Assembly (NCBI GenBank): GCA_002304945.1
Contig: DBPQ01000051.1
Coordinates: forward strand, 1-43,895
Length of the DNA: 43,895 nucleotides
DNA from: Actinomycetales bacterium UBA1416
Lineage (GTDB): Bacteria; Actinomycetota; Actinomycetes; Actinomycetales; Actinomycetaceae
Reading direction: 5' to 3'
Both the position numbers and the translations under genes were made by a program. Under the pieces are notes generated by a model. It did no database searches. It saw only the letters and a list, made by a program, of their open reading frames with translations, and had not been told where the DNA came from. Shown piece after piece: positions 33,099-41,480 of the stretch; the first letter of the stretch is position 1; the number at the start of each line of letters is the position of its first letter.

Positions 33099-33479
33099 AT
33101 GGAGTTCCCAGCCGACCTCAAGTACACCCGTGACCACGAATGGGTCCGGTTCGACGGCGAGACCGGTGTCGTCGGTATCACGGAGTTCGCCGCCGACGCC
33201 CTCGGGGACGTCGTGTACGTCGATCTTCCGGAGGAGGGCACGGAACTGGTCGCCGGGGCCAGTTGCGGGGAGATCGAGTCGACCAAGTCGGTCTCCGACC
33301 TGGTCGCCCCGGTGACCGGACCCGTGACCGGGGTGAACGACGCGGTGGTCGACGCCCCCGAGAAGGTCAATGCGGACCCGTACGGTGAGGGCTGGCTGTA
33401 CACGGTGCAGGTCGAGTCGGCGGACGGCCTGCTGGACCCGGACGAGTACCGGGCCCTCGTCGAGGAGCAGTCGGCGTGA
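33099..33479 (+). CDS. gcvH: glycine cleavage system H protein
   Basis: A 126-residue lipoyl carrier that shuttles the aminomethyl group between GcvP, GcvT and the L protein. The lipoylated lysine is Lys63 in IESTKSVSDL. The fold-defining YTRDHEWVRF start and the C-terminal DGLLDPDEYRAL are normal, as is the length. ATG 33099 is preceded by AGGAGAGGA. Its TGA overlaps the GTG of gcvP (GTGA), so H and P are translationally coupled. Confidence 0.97.
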   Translation: MEFPADLKYTRDHEWVRFDGETGVVGITEFAADALGDVVYVDLPEEGTELVAGASCGEIESTKSVSDLVAPVTGPVTGVNDAVVDAPEKVNADPYGEGWLYTVQVESADGLLDPDEYRALVEEQSA

Positions 33480-36313
33480 CCTTCCTCGACCGCCACGTCG
33501 GCACGCACGGCGCGGCGGCCGCCGGGATGCTCGCCGCAGTGGGCGTCACGGACCTGGAGGACCTCCTGCGCCGCGCCGTCCCGGACACGATCCGGGAGGA
33601 CGCCCCACCCGCCGGGCTGCCCACCGCCTCCCCGGAGGCCGAGGTCCTCGACGAGCTGGCAGCGATCGCCGCCCGCAACACCGTGCGCACCTCGATGATC
33701 GGGCAGGGCTACTACGACACGGTCACCCCCGCCGTGATCCAGCGGAACGTGCTGGAGAACCCGGCGTGGTACACCGCCTACACCCCCTACCAGCCGGAGA
33801 TCTCCCAGGGGCGGCTCGAGGCGCTCCTGAACTTCCAGACGATGGTGACGGACCTGACCGGGCTCCCGGTCGCCGGCGCCTCCATGCTCGACGAGGCCAC
33901 CGCGGTCGCGGAGGCCATGCTGCTCGCACGGCGCGCGAGTCGCGTCGCGGGGTCACGGCTCCTCCTCGACCGCGACGTGTTCGCCCAGACGAGGGCGGTC
34001 CTGGCCACCCGCGCGACCGCGGTGGGCATCGAGCTCGTCGAGTTCGACCCGGCCACCGGCGTGGGAGACCTCGACGGCGTGTTCGGCGTCGTCGTGCAGC
34101 TCCCCGGCGCGTCCGGGCGAGTCCTGGACCGGCACGCCCTCGAGGACGTGGTGCGGCGAGCGCACGACGCCGGGGCCCTCGTCACCGTCGTCGCCGACCT
34201 GCTGGCGTCCACGTTGATCGCCTCCGCCGGGGATCTCGGCGCCGACATCGCGGCTGGCACGACGCAGCGGTTCGGGGTCCCGATGGGCTTCGGCGGACCG
34301 CACGCGGGGTACCTGGCGGTGGCGGACCGGCTCGCACGCCAGCTCCCGGGGCGTCTCGTCGGCGTCTCCCGGGATGCCGACGGCGCCGTCGCCTACCGCC
34401 TCGCGCTCCAGACCCGGGAACAGCACATCCGGCGGGAGAAGGCGACCTCCAACATCTGCACGGCGCAGGTGCTGCTCGCCGTGATGGCCTCCATGTTCGC
34501 CGTGTGGCACGGCCCGGACGGGCTTCGGGAGATCGCCCAGCGGGTGCACGGCCACGCCCTCACACTCGCCCGCGAACTCGCCGACGGTGGACTGACCCCC
34601 GGGAACGGGACGTTCTTCGACACCCTCGAGGTCCGCGTGAGCAGTGCCGCCGCGGCGGCCGATGAGCTGCTGCGCAGCGGCGTGACCGTCTGGCGCGAGA
34701 ACGGGACGACGCTGCGGATCAGCGTGGACGAACGGACCACCGCCGCCGACGTCGCGACCGTGGCGCGCGTCCTGCGCGGCTACCTCCCGGCGCGGGAGGA
34801 ACAGGTCGCCCTCGTGGGCATCCCGGCCGGAATGGTCCGGGAGAGCGAGTTCCTCACCCATCCCGTCTTCCACTCGCACCGCTCGGAGACCGCGATGATG
34901 CGGTACCTCCGGAGGCTCTCGGACAAGGACTTCGCCCTCGACCGCGGGATGATCCCCCTCGGCTCCTGCACCATGAAGCTCAACTCGGCGTTCGAGATGG
35001 CAGCGATCTCGTGGCCGGCCTTCGCCCGCATCCACCCCTTCGCGCCGGCCAGCGACCTGGAGGGGTACCGCCAGCTGATCGGCCAACTCGAGGAATGGCT
35101 CATCGCCGCCACGGGTTACGACGCCGCGAGCCTCCAGCCGAACGCCGGCTCGCAGGGAGAACTCGCCGGCCTGCTCGCGATCCGGGGATACCACGCCTCC
35201 CGGGGGGAGGAGTCGCGGAACGTCTGCCTCATCCCCTCCTCCGCGCACGGCACGAACGCGGCGTCCGCGGTGCTCGCTGGCCTGCGGGTCGTGGTCGTGG
35301 CGTGCGACGACGCAGGGAACGTGGACCTCGCAGACCTCCGCCGGCTCGTCGAGGAGCACCGCGATGCGCTCGCGGGCATCATGATCACCTACCCCTCAAC
35401 GCACGGCGTGTACGAGGAGGCCGTCGTCGAGATCTGCGACGTCGTGCACGAGGCCGGGGGACAGGTCTACATCGACGGTGCGAACCTCAACGCCCTCGTC
35501 GGGGTCGCACGCCCGGGCAGGTTCGGCGGGGACGTGTCCCACCTGAACCTGCACAAGACATTCGCCATCCCCCACGGCGGTGGCGGCCCCGGGGTCGGTC
35601 CGGTCGTGGCACGCGCGCACCTGGCGCCCTTCCTGCCCGGGCATCCGCTCGATCCCTTCGGCGGCCGCCGGGGTGGTGCCGTGAGCGCGGCGCCCCACGG
35701 ATCGCCGTCGATCCTCCCGATCTCGTGGGCCTACCTGCGGCTGCTGGGTGCGGACGGCCTGCGACAGGCGACCGCCAGTGCGGTGCTCGCCGCCAACTAC
35801 GTGGCCACCCGCATCTCGGGCGACTTCCCGATCCTCTACACCGGCAGGGGAGGCTTCGTCGCGCACGAGTGCATCGTGGACCTGCGGGAGGTGCGTGCCA
35901 GGACAGGCATCACCGTGGATGACGTCGCGAAGCGGCTGATGGACCACGGCTTCCATGCCCCGACCATGTCGTTCCCCGTGCCCGGCACGTTGATGGTGGA
36001 ACCCACGGAGTCCGAGGACAGGGGCGAGCTGGACCGGTTCTGCGACGCGATGGCCGCGATCAGGGCGGAGATCGAGGCAGTGGCAGCGGGGCGGTGGCCA
36101 GCGGACGACAACCCCCTCGTGGGCGCGCCCCACACCGCCGCCTGCGCCGTCGGGGACTGGCCCCACCCGTACTCCCGGGAGACGGCCGTGTTCCCGGGCG
36201 GGACGGAGGCGAAGTACTGGCCTCCGGTGCGGCGGATCGACGGCGCCTGGGGCGATCGGCACCTCGTGTGTGCCTGCCCGGCACCCGAGGCATTCGCCGC
36301 CGGGTCGGAATAG
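33476..36313 (+). CDS. gcvP: glycine dehydrogenase (decarboxylating), P protein
   Basis: A 945-residue PLP enzyme, the fused single-chain form, in which an N-terminal half (about residues 1-440) packs on the catalytic C-terminal half. The PLP-binding lysine is Lys694 in LNLHKTFAIPHGGGGPG. Other blocks are SMIGQGYYDTVTP, MLDEATAVAEAM, LGSCTMKLNS and QPNAGSQGE. It decarboxylates glycine and loads the aminomethyl group onto GcvH. The GTG start overlaps the gcvH stop. The sigma factor gene follows after 135 non-coding bases. Confidence 0.97.
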   Translation: MTFLDRHVGTHGAAAAGMLAAVGVTDLEDLLRRAVPDTIREDAPPAGLPTASPEAEVLDELAAIAARNTVRTSMIGQGYYDTVTPAVIQRNVLENPAWYTAYTPYQPEISQGRLEALLNFQTMVTDLTGLPVAGASMLDEATAVAEAMLLARRASRVAGSRLLLDRDVFAQTRAVLATRATAVGIELVEFDPATGVGDLDGVFGVVVQLPGASGRVLDRHALEDVVRRAHDAGALVTVVADLLASTLIASAGDLGADIAAGTTQRFGVPMGFGGPHAGYLAVADRLARQLPGRLVGVSRDADGAVAYRLALQTREQHIRREKATSNICTAQVLLAVMASMFAVWHGPDGLREIAQRVHGHALTLARELADGGLTPGNGTFFDTLEVRVSSAAAAADELLRSGVTVWRENGTTLRISVDERTTAADVATVARVLRGYLPAREEQVALVGIPAGMVRESEFLTHPVFHSHRSETAMMRYLRRLSDKDFALDRGMIPLGSCTMKLNSAFEMAAISWPAFARIHPFAPASDLEGYRQLIGQLEEWLIAATGYDAASLQPNAGSQGELAGLLAIRGYHASRGEESRNVCLIPSSAHGTNAASAVLAGLRVVVVACDDAGNVDLADLRRLVEEHRDALAGIMITYPSTHGVYEEAVVEICDVVHEAGGQVYIDGANLNALVGVARPGRFGGDVSHLNLHKTFAIPHGGGGPGVGPVVARAHLAPFLPGHPLDPFGGRRGGAVSAAPHGSPSILPISWAYLRLLGADGLRQATASAVLAANYVATRISGDFPILYTGRGGFVAHECIVDLREVRARTGITVDDVAKRLMDHGFHAPTMSFPVPGTLMVEPTESEDRGELDRFCDAMAAIRAEIEAVAAGRWPADDNPLVGAPHTAACAVGDWPHPYSRETAVFPGGTEAKYWPPVRRIDGAWGDRHLVCACPAPEAFAAGSE

Positions 36314-36344
36314 AAGCCCCCGACCGACGGTTGTACGGGTGTCA

Positions 36345-36359
36345 GGGCAGCCCCTGCCC
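36345..36359 (+). terminator. possible terminator hairpin after gcvP
   Basis: GGGCAG and CTGCCC pair around a 3-base loop, 32 bases after the gcvP stop. The stem is short and no T-run follows, so this is a weak call. Confidence 0.35.
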
Positions 36360-36383
36360 CGACCCCGCCGCCGTATGTCGGTC

Positions 36384-36389
36384 TATAAT
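36384..36389 (+). promoter_or_regulatory. consensus -10 (TATAAT) for the primary sigma factor gene
   Basis: A perfect TATAAT in a GC-rich region. The expected start near 36396 gives a leader of about 53 bases to the GTG at 36449. No good -35 is seen at normal spacing. Confidence 0.6.
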
Positions 36390-36448
36390 CGGTGGGCGTC
36401 GGCGAAGCCGTGGCCAGCCTCCGAAAACCTCCTCCCGAAGGGTGCTCC

Positions 36449-37951
36449 GTGATCTCTCCTGTCAGTACGGAATCGAACGGAAACACCACCCCGACCTCTC
36501 GCCCCCGCCGCAGCCGTGCCAGGAAGGCCACGGTGGACGCCGCTCCCGCGACGACCACCGAGACCCCGACCCCCACCGAGACCCCCACGCCCACCGAGCC
36601 GGAGGCGGACGCCCCGCCGGCCGCGGCGAAACGGCGCCGCCCCTCCCGCGCGGCCGCGAAGACAGCCGCGCCCGCCCCGGCGAGTGCTCCCGCCAGCGCC
36701 AAGGCCTCCCCGGAGCCGGACGAGCCCGAGGATACGGACAGCGCCCCGGAACCGGACGACGTCGAGGTCATCGTCGCCGAGGACATCGACGTGGTGGAGA
36801 CCGACGAGGTGACCCCATCGGCCGAGGAGGACTCCGAGGACTCGGACGACGACGAGGAGTCCGAGGACGAGGCATCCGACGAGGCGGGATCCGATGAGGA
36901 GGCGCTGACGCGTCGTCGTGCCGCGCGGCGTACCGCGCGGGCCGCGGCGAAGGAGGAGCCCGCCGCTGCGGACTCGGGCTTCGTGGTGTCGTTCTCGGAC
37001 GACGACGACGCCCCCGTCCAGCAGGTCGTCACTGCGGGCGCGACGGCGGACCCGGTGAAGGACTACCTGAAGCAGATCGGCAAGGTCGCGCTGCTGAACG
37101 CCGAGCAGGAGGTGGACCTCGCCAAGCGTATCGAGGCCGGACTGTTCGCCGAGGAGAAGCTCGCCCGCGAGGGCGAGGCCATGGACCGCATGGCCAAGCG
37201 GGAACTGCAGTGGATCGCCCAGGACGGCCGCAACGCCAAGGACCACCTGCTGGAGGCGAACCTGCGCCTCGTGGTGTCGCTGGCCAAGCGGTACACCGGG
37301 CGGGGGATGCTGTTCCTGGACCTGATCCAGGAGGGCAATCTCGGCCTGATCCGGGCGGTGGAGAAGTTCGACTACACCAAGGGCTACAAGTTCTCCACCT
37401 ACGCCACGTGGTGGATCCGCCAGGCGATCACCCGCGCCATGGCCGACCAGGCCCGCACCATCCGGATCCCCGTACACATGGTCGAGGTCATCAACAAGCT
37501 CGCGCGCGTTCAACGGCAGATGCTCCAGGACCTCGGCCGCGAGCCCACGCCCGAGGAACTCGCCAAGGAACTCGACATGACGCCGGAGAAGGTCGTCGAG
37601 GTCCAGAAGTACGGGCGTGAGCCCATCTCCCTGCACACCCCGCTCGGCGAGGACGGGGACAGCGAGTTCGGTGACCTCATCGAGGACTCCGAGGCGATCG
37701 TGCCTGCCGACGCCGTCAGCTTCACCCTGCTCCAGGAGCAGCTCCACCAGGTGCTCGACACGCTGTCCGAGCGTGAGGCCGGGGTGGTCTCCATGCGGTT
37801 CGGGCTCACGGACGGACAGCCGAAGACGCTCGACGAGATCGGCAAGGTCTACGGCGTCACACGGGAGCGGATCCGCCAGATCGAGTCCAAGACGATGTCG
37901 AAGCTGCGCCACCCGTCGCGCTCGCAGGTGCTGCGCGACTACCTCGACTGA
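36449..37951 (+). CDS. sigA: primary RNA polymerase sigma factor (SigA/HrdB type)
   Basis: 500 residues. The first 185 are low-complexity, Pro/Thr/Ala rich then strongly acidic (many Asp/Glu runs), the region 1.1-like extension of actinobacterial primary sigma factors. Region 1.2 begins at DPVKDYLKQIGKVALL; region 2 contains NLRLVVSLAKRYTGRGMLFLDLIQEG and the -10 recognition block YKFSTYATWWIRQAI; region 3 is HMVEVINKLARVQRQM; region 4 ends with TRERIRQIESKTMSKLRHP. GTG 36449 (VISPVSTESNG) has GAAGGG 6 bases upstream. An in-frame GTG at 36392 lies only 2 bases after the TATAAT, so it would be outside the transcript. A strong terminator follows. Confidence 0.96.
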   Translation: MISPVSTESNGNTTPTSRPRRSRARKATVDAAPATTTETPTPTETPTPTEPEADAPPAAAKRRRPSRAAAKTAAPAPASAPASAKASPEPDEPEDTDSAPEPDDVEVIVAEDIDVVETDEVTPSAEEDSEDSDDDEESEDEASDEAGSDEEALTRRRAARRTARAAAKEEPAAADSGFVVSFSDDDDAPVQQVVTAGATADPVKDYLKQIGKVALLNAEQEVDLAKRIEAGLFAEEKLAREGEAMDRMAKRELQWIAQDGRNAKDHLLEANLRLVVSLAKRYTGRGMLFLDLIQEGNLGLIRAVEKFDYTKGYKFSTYATWWIRQAITRAMADQARTIRIPVHMVEVINKLARVQRQMLQDLGREPTPEELAKELDMTPEKVVEVQKYGREPISLHTPLGEDGDSEFGDLIEDSEAIVPADAVSFTLLQEQLHQVLDTLSEREAGVVSMRFGLTDGQPKTLDEIGKVYGVTRERIRQIESKTMSKLRHPSRSQVLRDYLD

Positions 37952-37980
37952 CCCCGGACCCGGCGTCCGCCGGACATGCC

Positions 37981-38009
37981 AAGGGCCCCACCGCAACGGT
38001 GGGGCCCTT
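37981..38009. terminator. bidirectional terminator between sigA and the zinc-finger gene
   Basis: A perfect 13-bp stem (37981-37993 with 37997-38009) around a CAA loop, beginning AAGGG and ending CCCTT so that each strand has a short T pair at the end. It lies between convergent genes. Confidence 0.92.
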
Positions 38010-38032
38010 CGCGCGGCGGGGTGGCCGCCGGG

Positions 38033-38233
38033 TCAGAGGTCCTCGGAGAGGCGCGCGGTCTCGTCGTGGATGGAGGTGGCCACCTGGGCCAGGGCGTCCG
38101 CGTGCTTCCGGGCGTGGTGCGCGCAGAAGAGGAGCGGACCGGCGGACAGCTCCACCCGGACGTACGCCTGCGCGCCGCAGGCGTCACAGCGGTCCTGGGC
38201 GGTCAGGGCGGGGTACTCGGTTGTCGTGCTCAC
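38033..38233 (-). CDS. small zinc-finger-like protein (DUF7455 type)
   Basis: 66 residues with a metal-binding pattern: RCDACGAQAYVRV supplies CXXC and LLFCAHHARKH supplies C and H residues, together a likely zinc ribbon. The rest is helical and charged. Small proteins of this kind next to the primary sigma factor gene are widespread in actinobacteria; their job is unknown to me. GTG 38233 (VSTTTEYPAL) was chosen over an ATG at 38314 because the conserved part begins here; a poor TTACAT hexamer ends 6 bases before it. It diverges from parE. Confidence 0.82.
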   Translation of the reverse strand: MSTTTEYPALTAQDRCDACGAQAYVRVELSAGPLLFCAHHARKHADALAQVATSIHDETARLSEDL

Positions 38234-38355
38234 ACCAGCATGTAACCACGCCCCACCGACATCCATGCCCGCAGGAGGGCCACGTTCGCTGGTGGCGTAG
38301 GCGGGCCGCGCCACGCCTGCCCGGCGCGCGGACCCGCCGTGACAGGGGCGGAACG

Positions 38356-38361
38356 TAGGAT
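38356..38361 (+). promoter_or_regulatory. -10 hexamer, leaderless promoter for parE
   Basis: TAGGAT ends 6 bases before the GTG at 38368, which makes this GTG a better start than the in-frame TTG at 38362. Confidence 0.6.
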
Positions 38362-38367
38362 TTGGGG

Positions 38368-40473
38368 GTGCCTCCCACGACGAAGTCCGACTACACCGCC
38401 CGCCACCTCTCCGTGCTGGAGGGCCTCGAGGCTGTCCGCAAGCGGCCGGGGATGTACATCGGATCCACCGACTCGCGCGGGCTCATGCACTGCCTGTGGG
38501 AGATCATCGACAACGCCGTGGACGAGGCGCTCGAGGGTCACGCACGCCTGATCGAGGTCATCCTCCATCCGGACTCCTCCGTCGAGGTGCGGGACGACGG
38601 CCGTGGCATTCCCGTGGACACCGTCGAGTCGGCGGGCCTGTCCGGCGTGGAGGTCGTGTTCACGAAGCTCCACGCCGGCGGGAAGTTCGGCGGTGGTTCC
38701 TACGCGGCGTCCGGCGGCCTGCACGGGGTGGGGGCCTCCGTCGTGAACGCCCTGTCCGAACGGCTCGACGTGGAGGTCGACCGGGGCGGCCGGACCCACC
38801 GGATGTCCTTCCACCGCGGTGAACCGGGGACGTACGACGACGCCGCGGGCGTCGCGCCGTCGAACCCGTTCACGCCTTTCACGACGTCGTCGCGCCTGGA
38901 GGTGGCGGGGAGGGTCGCCCGGGGGCGGACGGGGACGCGCATCCGGTACTGGGCCGACCGGCAGATCTTCCCCGAGAGCGCCGGCTTCAGCCACGAGGAT
39001 CTCCTCGATCGGGCCCGGCAGACGTCCTTCCTCGTCCCCGGCCTCACGATCCGCGTCACCGACACGCGCGGCGAGGAGCCGAGGACGGAGGAGTTCCGCC
39101 ACGACGGCGGCGTCGTGGACTTCGCGGACTTCCTCGCCCCCGACCCCCCGGTGACCGATACCTGGCACCTCACCGGTGTCGGCACCTTCGCCGAGACGGT
39201 CCAGCACCTCGACGCGAAGGGCCACCTCAGGCCCCGCGAGGTCGAGCGGGAGTGCCACGTCGACATCGCCGTGCGGTGGGGCACGGGGTACGACACGGCA
39301 GTCCGGACCTTCGTCAACATCATCGCCACGCCGAAGGGCGGTTCCCATCTCGCCGGTTTCGAGCAGGCCCTCCTGAAGACGGTGCGAACGGCCGTCGAGG
39401 GCAACGCGCGGCGCCTGAAGGTCACCGCACGCGACGGCAGGATCGAGAAGGACGACGTCATGGCGGGCCTGACCGCCGTGGTCACCGTGCGCTTCCCCGA
39501 ACCGCAGTTCGAGGGCCAGACCAAGGAGGTCCTCGGCACCGCCCCCGTGCGCGGCGTCGTCGCGCGCGTCGTCGAGCGGGAACTCGAGGCCATCCTGACC
39601 TCGGGCCGCCGGAAGGAGAAGGAGCAGGCGGGCCTCCTCCTGGAGAAGGTCGTGGGCGAGATGCGTGCCCGGGTCTCCGCGCGCCTCCACAAGGAGATCA
39701 CGCGGCGGAAGAACGCGCTGGAGACCTCCTCGCTCCCCGCCAAGCTGTCCGACTGCCGGAGCTCCGACGTGGAACGCTCCGAGTTGTTCATCGTCGAGGG
39801 CCAGAGCGCCCTCGGCACCGCCAAGGACGCGCGCAACTCGGAGTTCCAGGCGCTCCTTCCCATCCGCGGCAAGATCCTCAACGTCCAGAAGACCACGCCC
39901 ACGGACATGCTGAAGAACGCCGAGTGCGCCTCCATCATCCAGGTGATCGGAGCCGGCTCGGGCCGCACCTTCGACCTCTCGCAGGCCCGCTACGGCAAGA
40001 TCGTCCTGATGACGGACGCGGACGTGGACGGCGCCCACATCCGCACCCTCCTGCTCACGTTCTTCTTCAAGTACATGCGTCCCCTCGTGGAGTCCGGGCG
40101 CGTGTTCGCCGCGGTGCCGCCGCTGCACCGCGTGGAGGTGAGCGCCGCCGGGCGCCGGCAGGGCGAGGTCGTGTACACCTACTCGGAGGAGGAACTCAGC
40201 GCGCTCCTTGCGCGCCTGCAGAAGCAGGGCCGCCGCCACAGGGACCCGATCCAGCGGTACAAGGGCCTGGGCGAGATGGACGCCCACCAGCTGGCGGAGA
40301 CCACCATGGACCCGGCGCGGCGCACGCTGCGCCGCATCACCACGGCGGACGAGCAGTCCCTCGCCCGTGCCCAGGCCGTGTTCGAGCTGCTGATGGGCAA
40401 CGACGTGGCCCCGCGCAAGGACTTCATCGTGGCGGGCGCGCACCGGGTGGACCGGGAGGCGATCGACGCCTGA
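38368..40473 (+). CDS. parE: type IIA topoisomerase subunit B (ParE-like)
   Basis: 701 residues. The GHKL ATPase part has EIIDNAVDEALEG, VRDDGRGIPV and GLHGVGASVVNALS; the transducer domain follows, then the TOPRIM domain with IVEGQSALGTAKDARNSEFQ and the metal site TDADVDGAHIRTLL. GyrB proteins usually read EGDSAGGSAK at the TOPRIM start, so EGQSALGTAK and the partner gene at 42550 favour topoisomerase IV, which decatenates sister chromosomes. Mycobacteria lack this second pair; many other actinobacteria have it. GTG 38368 is set by the leaderless -10. Confidence 0.93.
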   Translation: MPPTTKSDYTARHLSVLEGLEAVRKRPGMYIGSTDSRGLMHCLWEIIDNAVDEALEGHARLIEVILHPDSSVEVRDDGRGIPVDTVESAGLSGVEVVFTKLHAGGKFGGGSYAASGGLHGVGASVVNALSERLDVEVDRGGRTHRMSFHRGEPGTYDDAAGVAPSNPFTPFTTSSRLEVAGRVARGRTGTRIRYWADRQIFPESAGFSHEDLLDRARQTSFLVPGLTIRVTDTRGEEPRTEEFRHDGGVVDFADFLAPDPPVTDTWHLTGVGTFAETVQHLDAKGHLRPREVERECHVDIAVRWGTGYDTAVRTFVNIIATPKGGSHLAGFEQALLKTVRTAVEGNARRLKVTARDGRIEKDDVMAGLTAVVTVRFPEPQFEGQTKEVLGTAPVRGVVARVVERELEAILTSGRRKEKEQAGLLLEKVVGEMRARVSARLHKEITRRKNALETSSLPAKLSDCRSSDVERSELFIVEGQSALGTAKDARNSEFQALLPIRGKILNVQKTTPTDMLKNAECASIIQVIGAGSGRTFDLSQARYGKIVLMTDADVDGAHIRTLLLTFFFKYMRPLVESGRVFAAVPPLHRVEVSAAGRRQGEVVYTYSEEELSALLARLQKQGRRHRDPIQRYKGLGEMDAHQLAETTMDPARRTLRRITTADEQSLARAQAVFELLMGNDVAPRKDFIVAGAHRVDREAIDA

Positions 40474-40498
40474 TCCCACCGGCAGCCGCGCGTGCCCG

Positions 40499-40504
40499 TA
40501 AGAT
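40499..40504 (+). promoter_or_regulatory. -10 hexamer, leaderless promoter for the first GNAT gene
   Basis: TAAGAT ends 7 bases before the GTG at 40512, in the 38-base gap after parE. Confidence 0.6.
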
Positions 40505-40511
40505 CGGAGAC

Positions 40512-41480
40512 GTGCCTTCATCGAGTCCGCGCCCCTTCGACGCCCTCGGAGGGGTCCCCGGCGCGCACCTCGGGCTGCAGTGGTCGGGGACGACACCCGC
40601 GGACCTCGGCGACGTCGTCGAACTCTCGCGGCGGTGCGAGGACGCGGACGGTGCGGGGGTCCGCCTGCCCCGGGTCGTGGTCGAACGCACCCTCGCCGGA
40701 CCGGCGACCGTCTCGATGGTGGGGCGGGATCGCCGGGGGACCCTCCGGGCGTGCGCGGCCGTGCGGCTCTCCCCGGACGGCACGCAGGTGGCCATCCGCG
40801 CGCTCGTGGACCCGGTGTGGCGCGGTCGGGGCATCGGACGCGCCGTCCTCGCCTGGCAGGACGGGTGGGCGCGCGACCTCCTCGGTGACACAGCGCCCGC
40901 GACCGTCGCCGTCCCGATCGCCGCGCCGCTCATCGACCGGCGCCGTCTCTACACCGCCGCCGGCTTCAGTTGCCGCTCGCGGGTGGAGCACCACGTCGTC
41001 GACACCGTCAACGGCGACGGCGACGGCGACGGCGCCGCGCGGCTCACTCCGCCCGGGTGGACCGTCCGGCACCTCCAGCCCGGTGAGGGGGCCGGACTGG
41101 CCGAGCTCACCGGCCCGGACGCGCACGGCTTCGTCGCGGCCGCGATGACCGTGACGGAGCTCGCGGAGACCTGCGAGCCGGCGCTCTCCCTCGTCGGCGA
41201 CCTTGACGGGGTGGCCCGTGCAGCCGTGCTCGTCCACCGCACCACGGACGCCGCCGGCCGCGCGGCCGGCTGGGCCCGTGCCCTGCTGGCGGGCGAGGGT
41301 TCCGAGGCCGTGCTCCGGCCCGTCCTCGCGCAGGCCGCCGCGGCGGCCGGCGCAACCGGGCTCCACCGGCTGCACCTCTACACGACGCCGGCGACCTCCG
41401 CGCGGTGGCGAGGCGCGCTCGCCGACCTGGGCGCGGAGGCGGTCGACGTCGAACTCCTCTACAGCATCGAGACCACATGA
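40512..41480 (+). CDS. double-GNAT-fold acetyltransferase-like protein
   Basis: 322 residues. The N-terminal half is a GNAT domain with an intact acetyl-CoA motif, DPVWRGRGIGRAVLAWQ (about residue 99). The C-terminal half (about 180-322) has the size of a second GNAT domain but no recognisable RXXGXG motif. The halves are joined by a linker containing a run encoded by three GGCGAC repeats (GDGDGDG). The substrate is unknown. Motif similarity to the next gene shows the two are paralogues. GTG 40512 is set by a leaderless TAAGAT; the stop overlaps the next ATG (ATGA). Confidence 0.82.
   Translation: MPSSSPRPFDALGGVPGAHLGLQWSGTTPADLGDVVELSRRCEDADGAGVRLPRVVVERTLAGPATVSMVGRDRRGTLRACAAVRLSPDGTQVAIRALVDPVWRGRGIGRAVLAWQDGWARDLLGDTAPATVAVPIAAPLIDRRRLYTAAGFSCRSRVEHHVVDTVNGDGDGDGAARLTPPGWTVRHLQPGEGAGLAELTGPDAHGFVAAAMTVTELAETCEPALSLVGDLDGVARAAVLVHRTTDAAGRAAGWARALLAGEGSEAVLRPVLAQAAAAAGATGLHRLHLYTTPATSARWRGALADLGAEAVDVELLYSIETT
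41013..41030 (+). repeat. GGCGAC triplicated microsatellite
   Basis: Three perfect 6-base units inside the linker of the first GNAT protein, encoding alternating Gly and Asp. Changes in copy number would stay in frame. Confidence 0.8.

Noticed and set aside
36392..36394. GTG 36392 as start of the primary sigma factor
   Set aside because: It is only 2 bases after the TATAAT -10, so it would lie upstream of the expected transcription start; the added residues also look non-conserved.
38230..40596. A 788-codon open frame on the minus strand opposite parE
   Set aside because: Its translation is compositional (His, Arg, Gly, Asp rich) with no domain, and it is fully antisense to a well-supported ParE gene. 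Long antisense frames are expected in high-GC DNA; the frames opposite pyrD, ctaD, qcrB, gcvP and sigA were rejected for the same reason.
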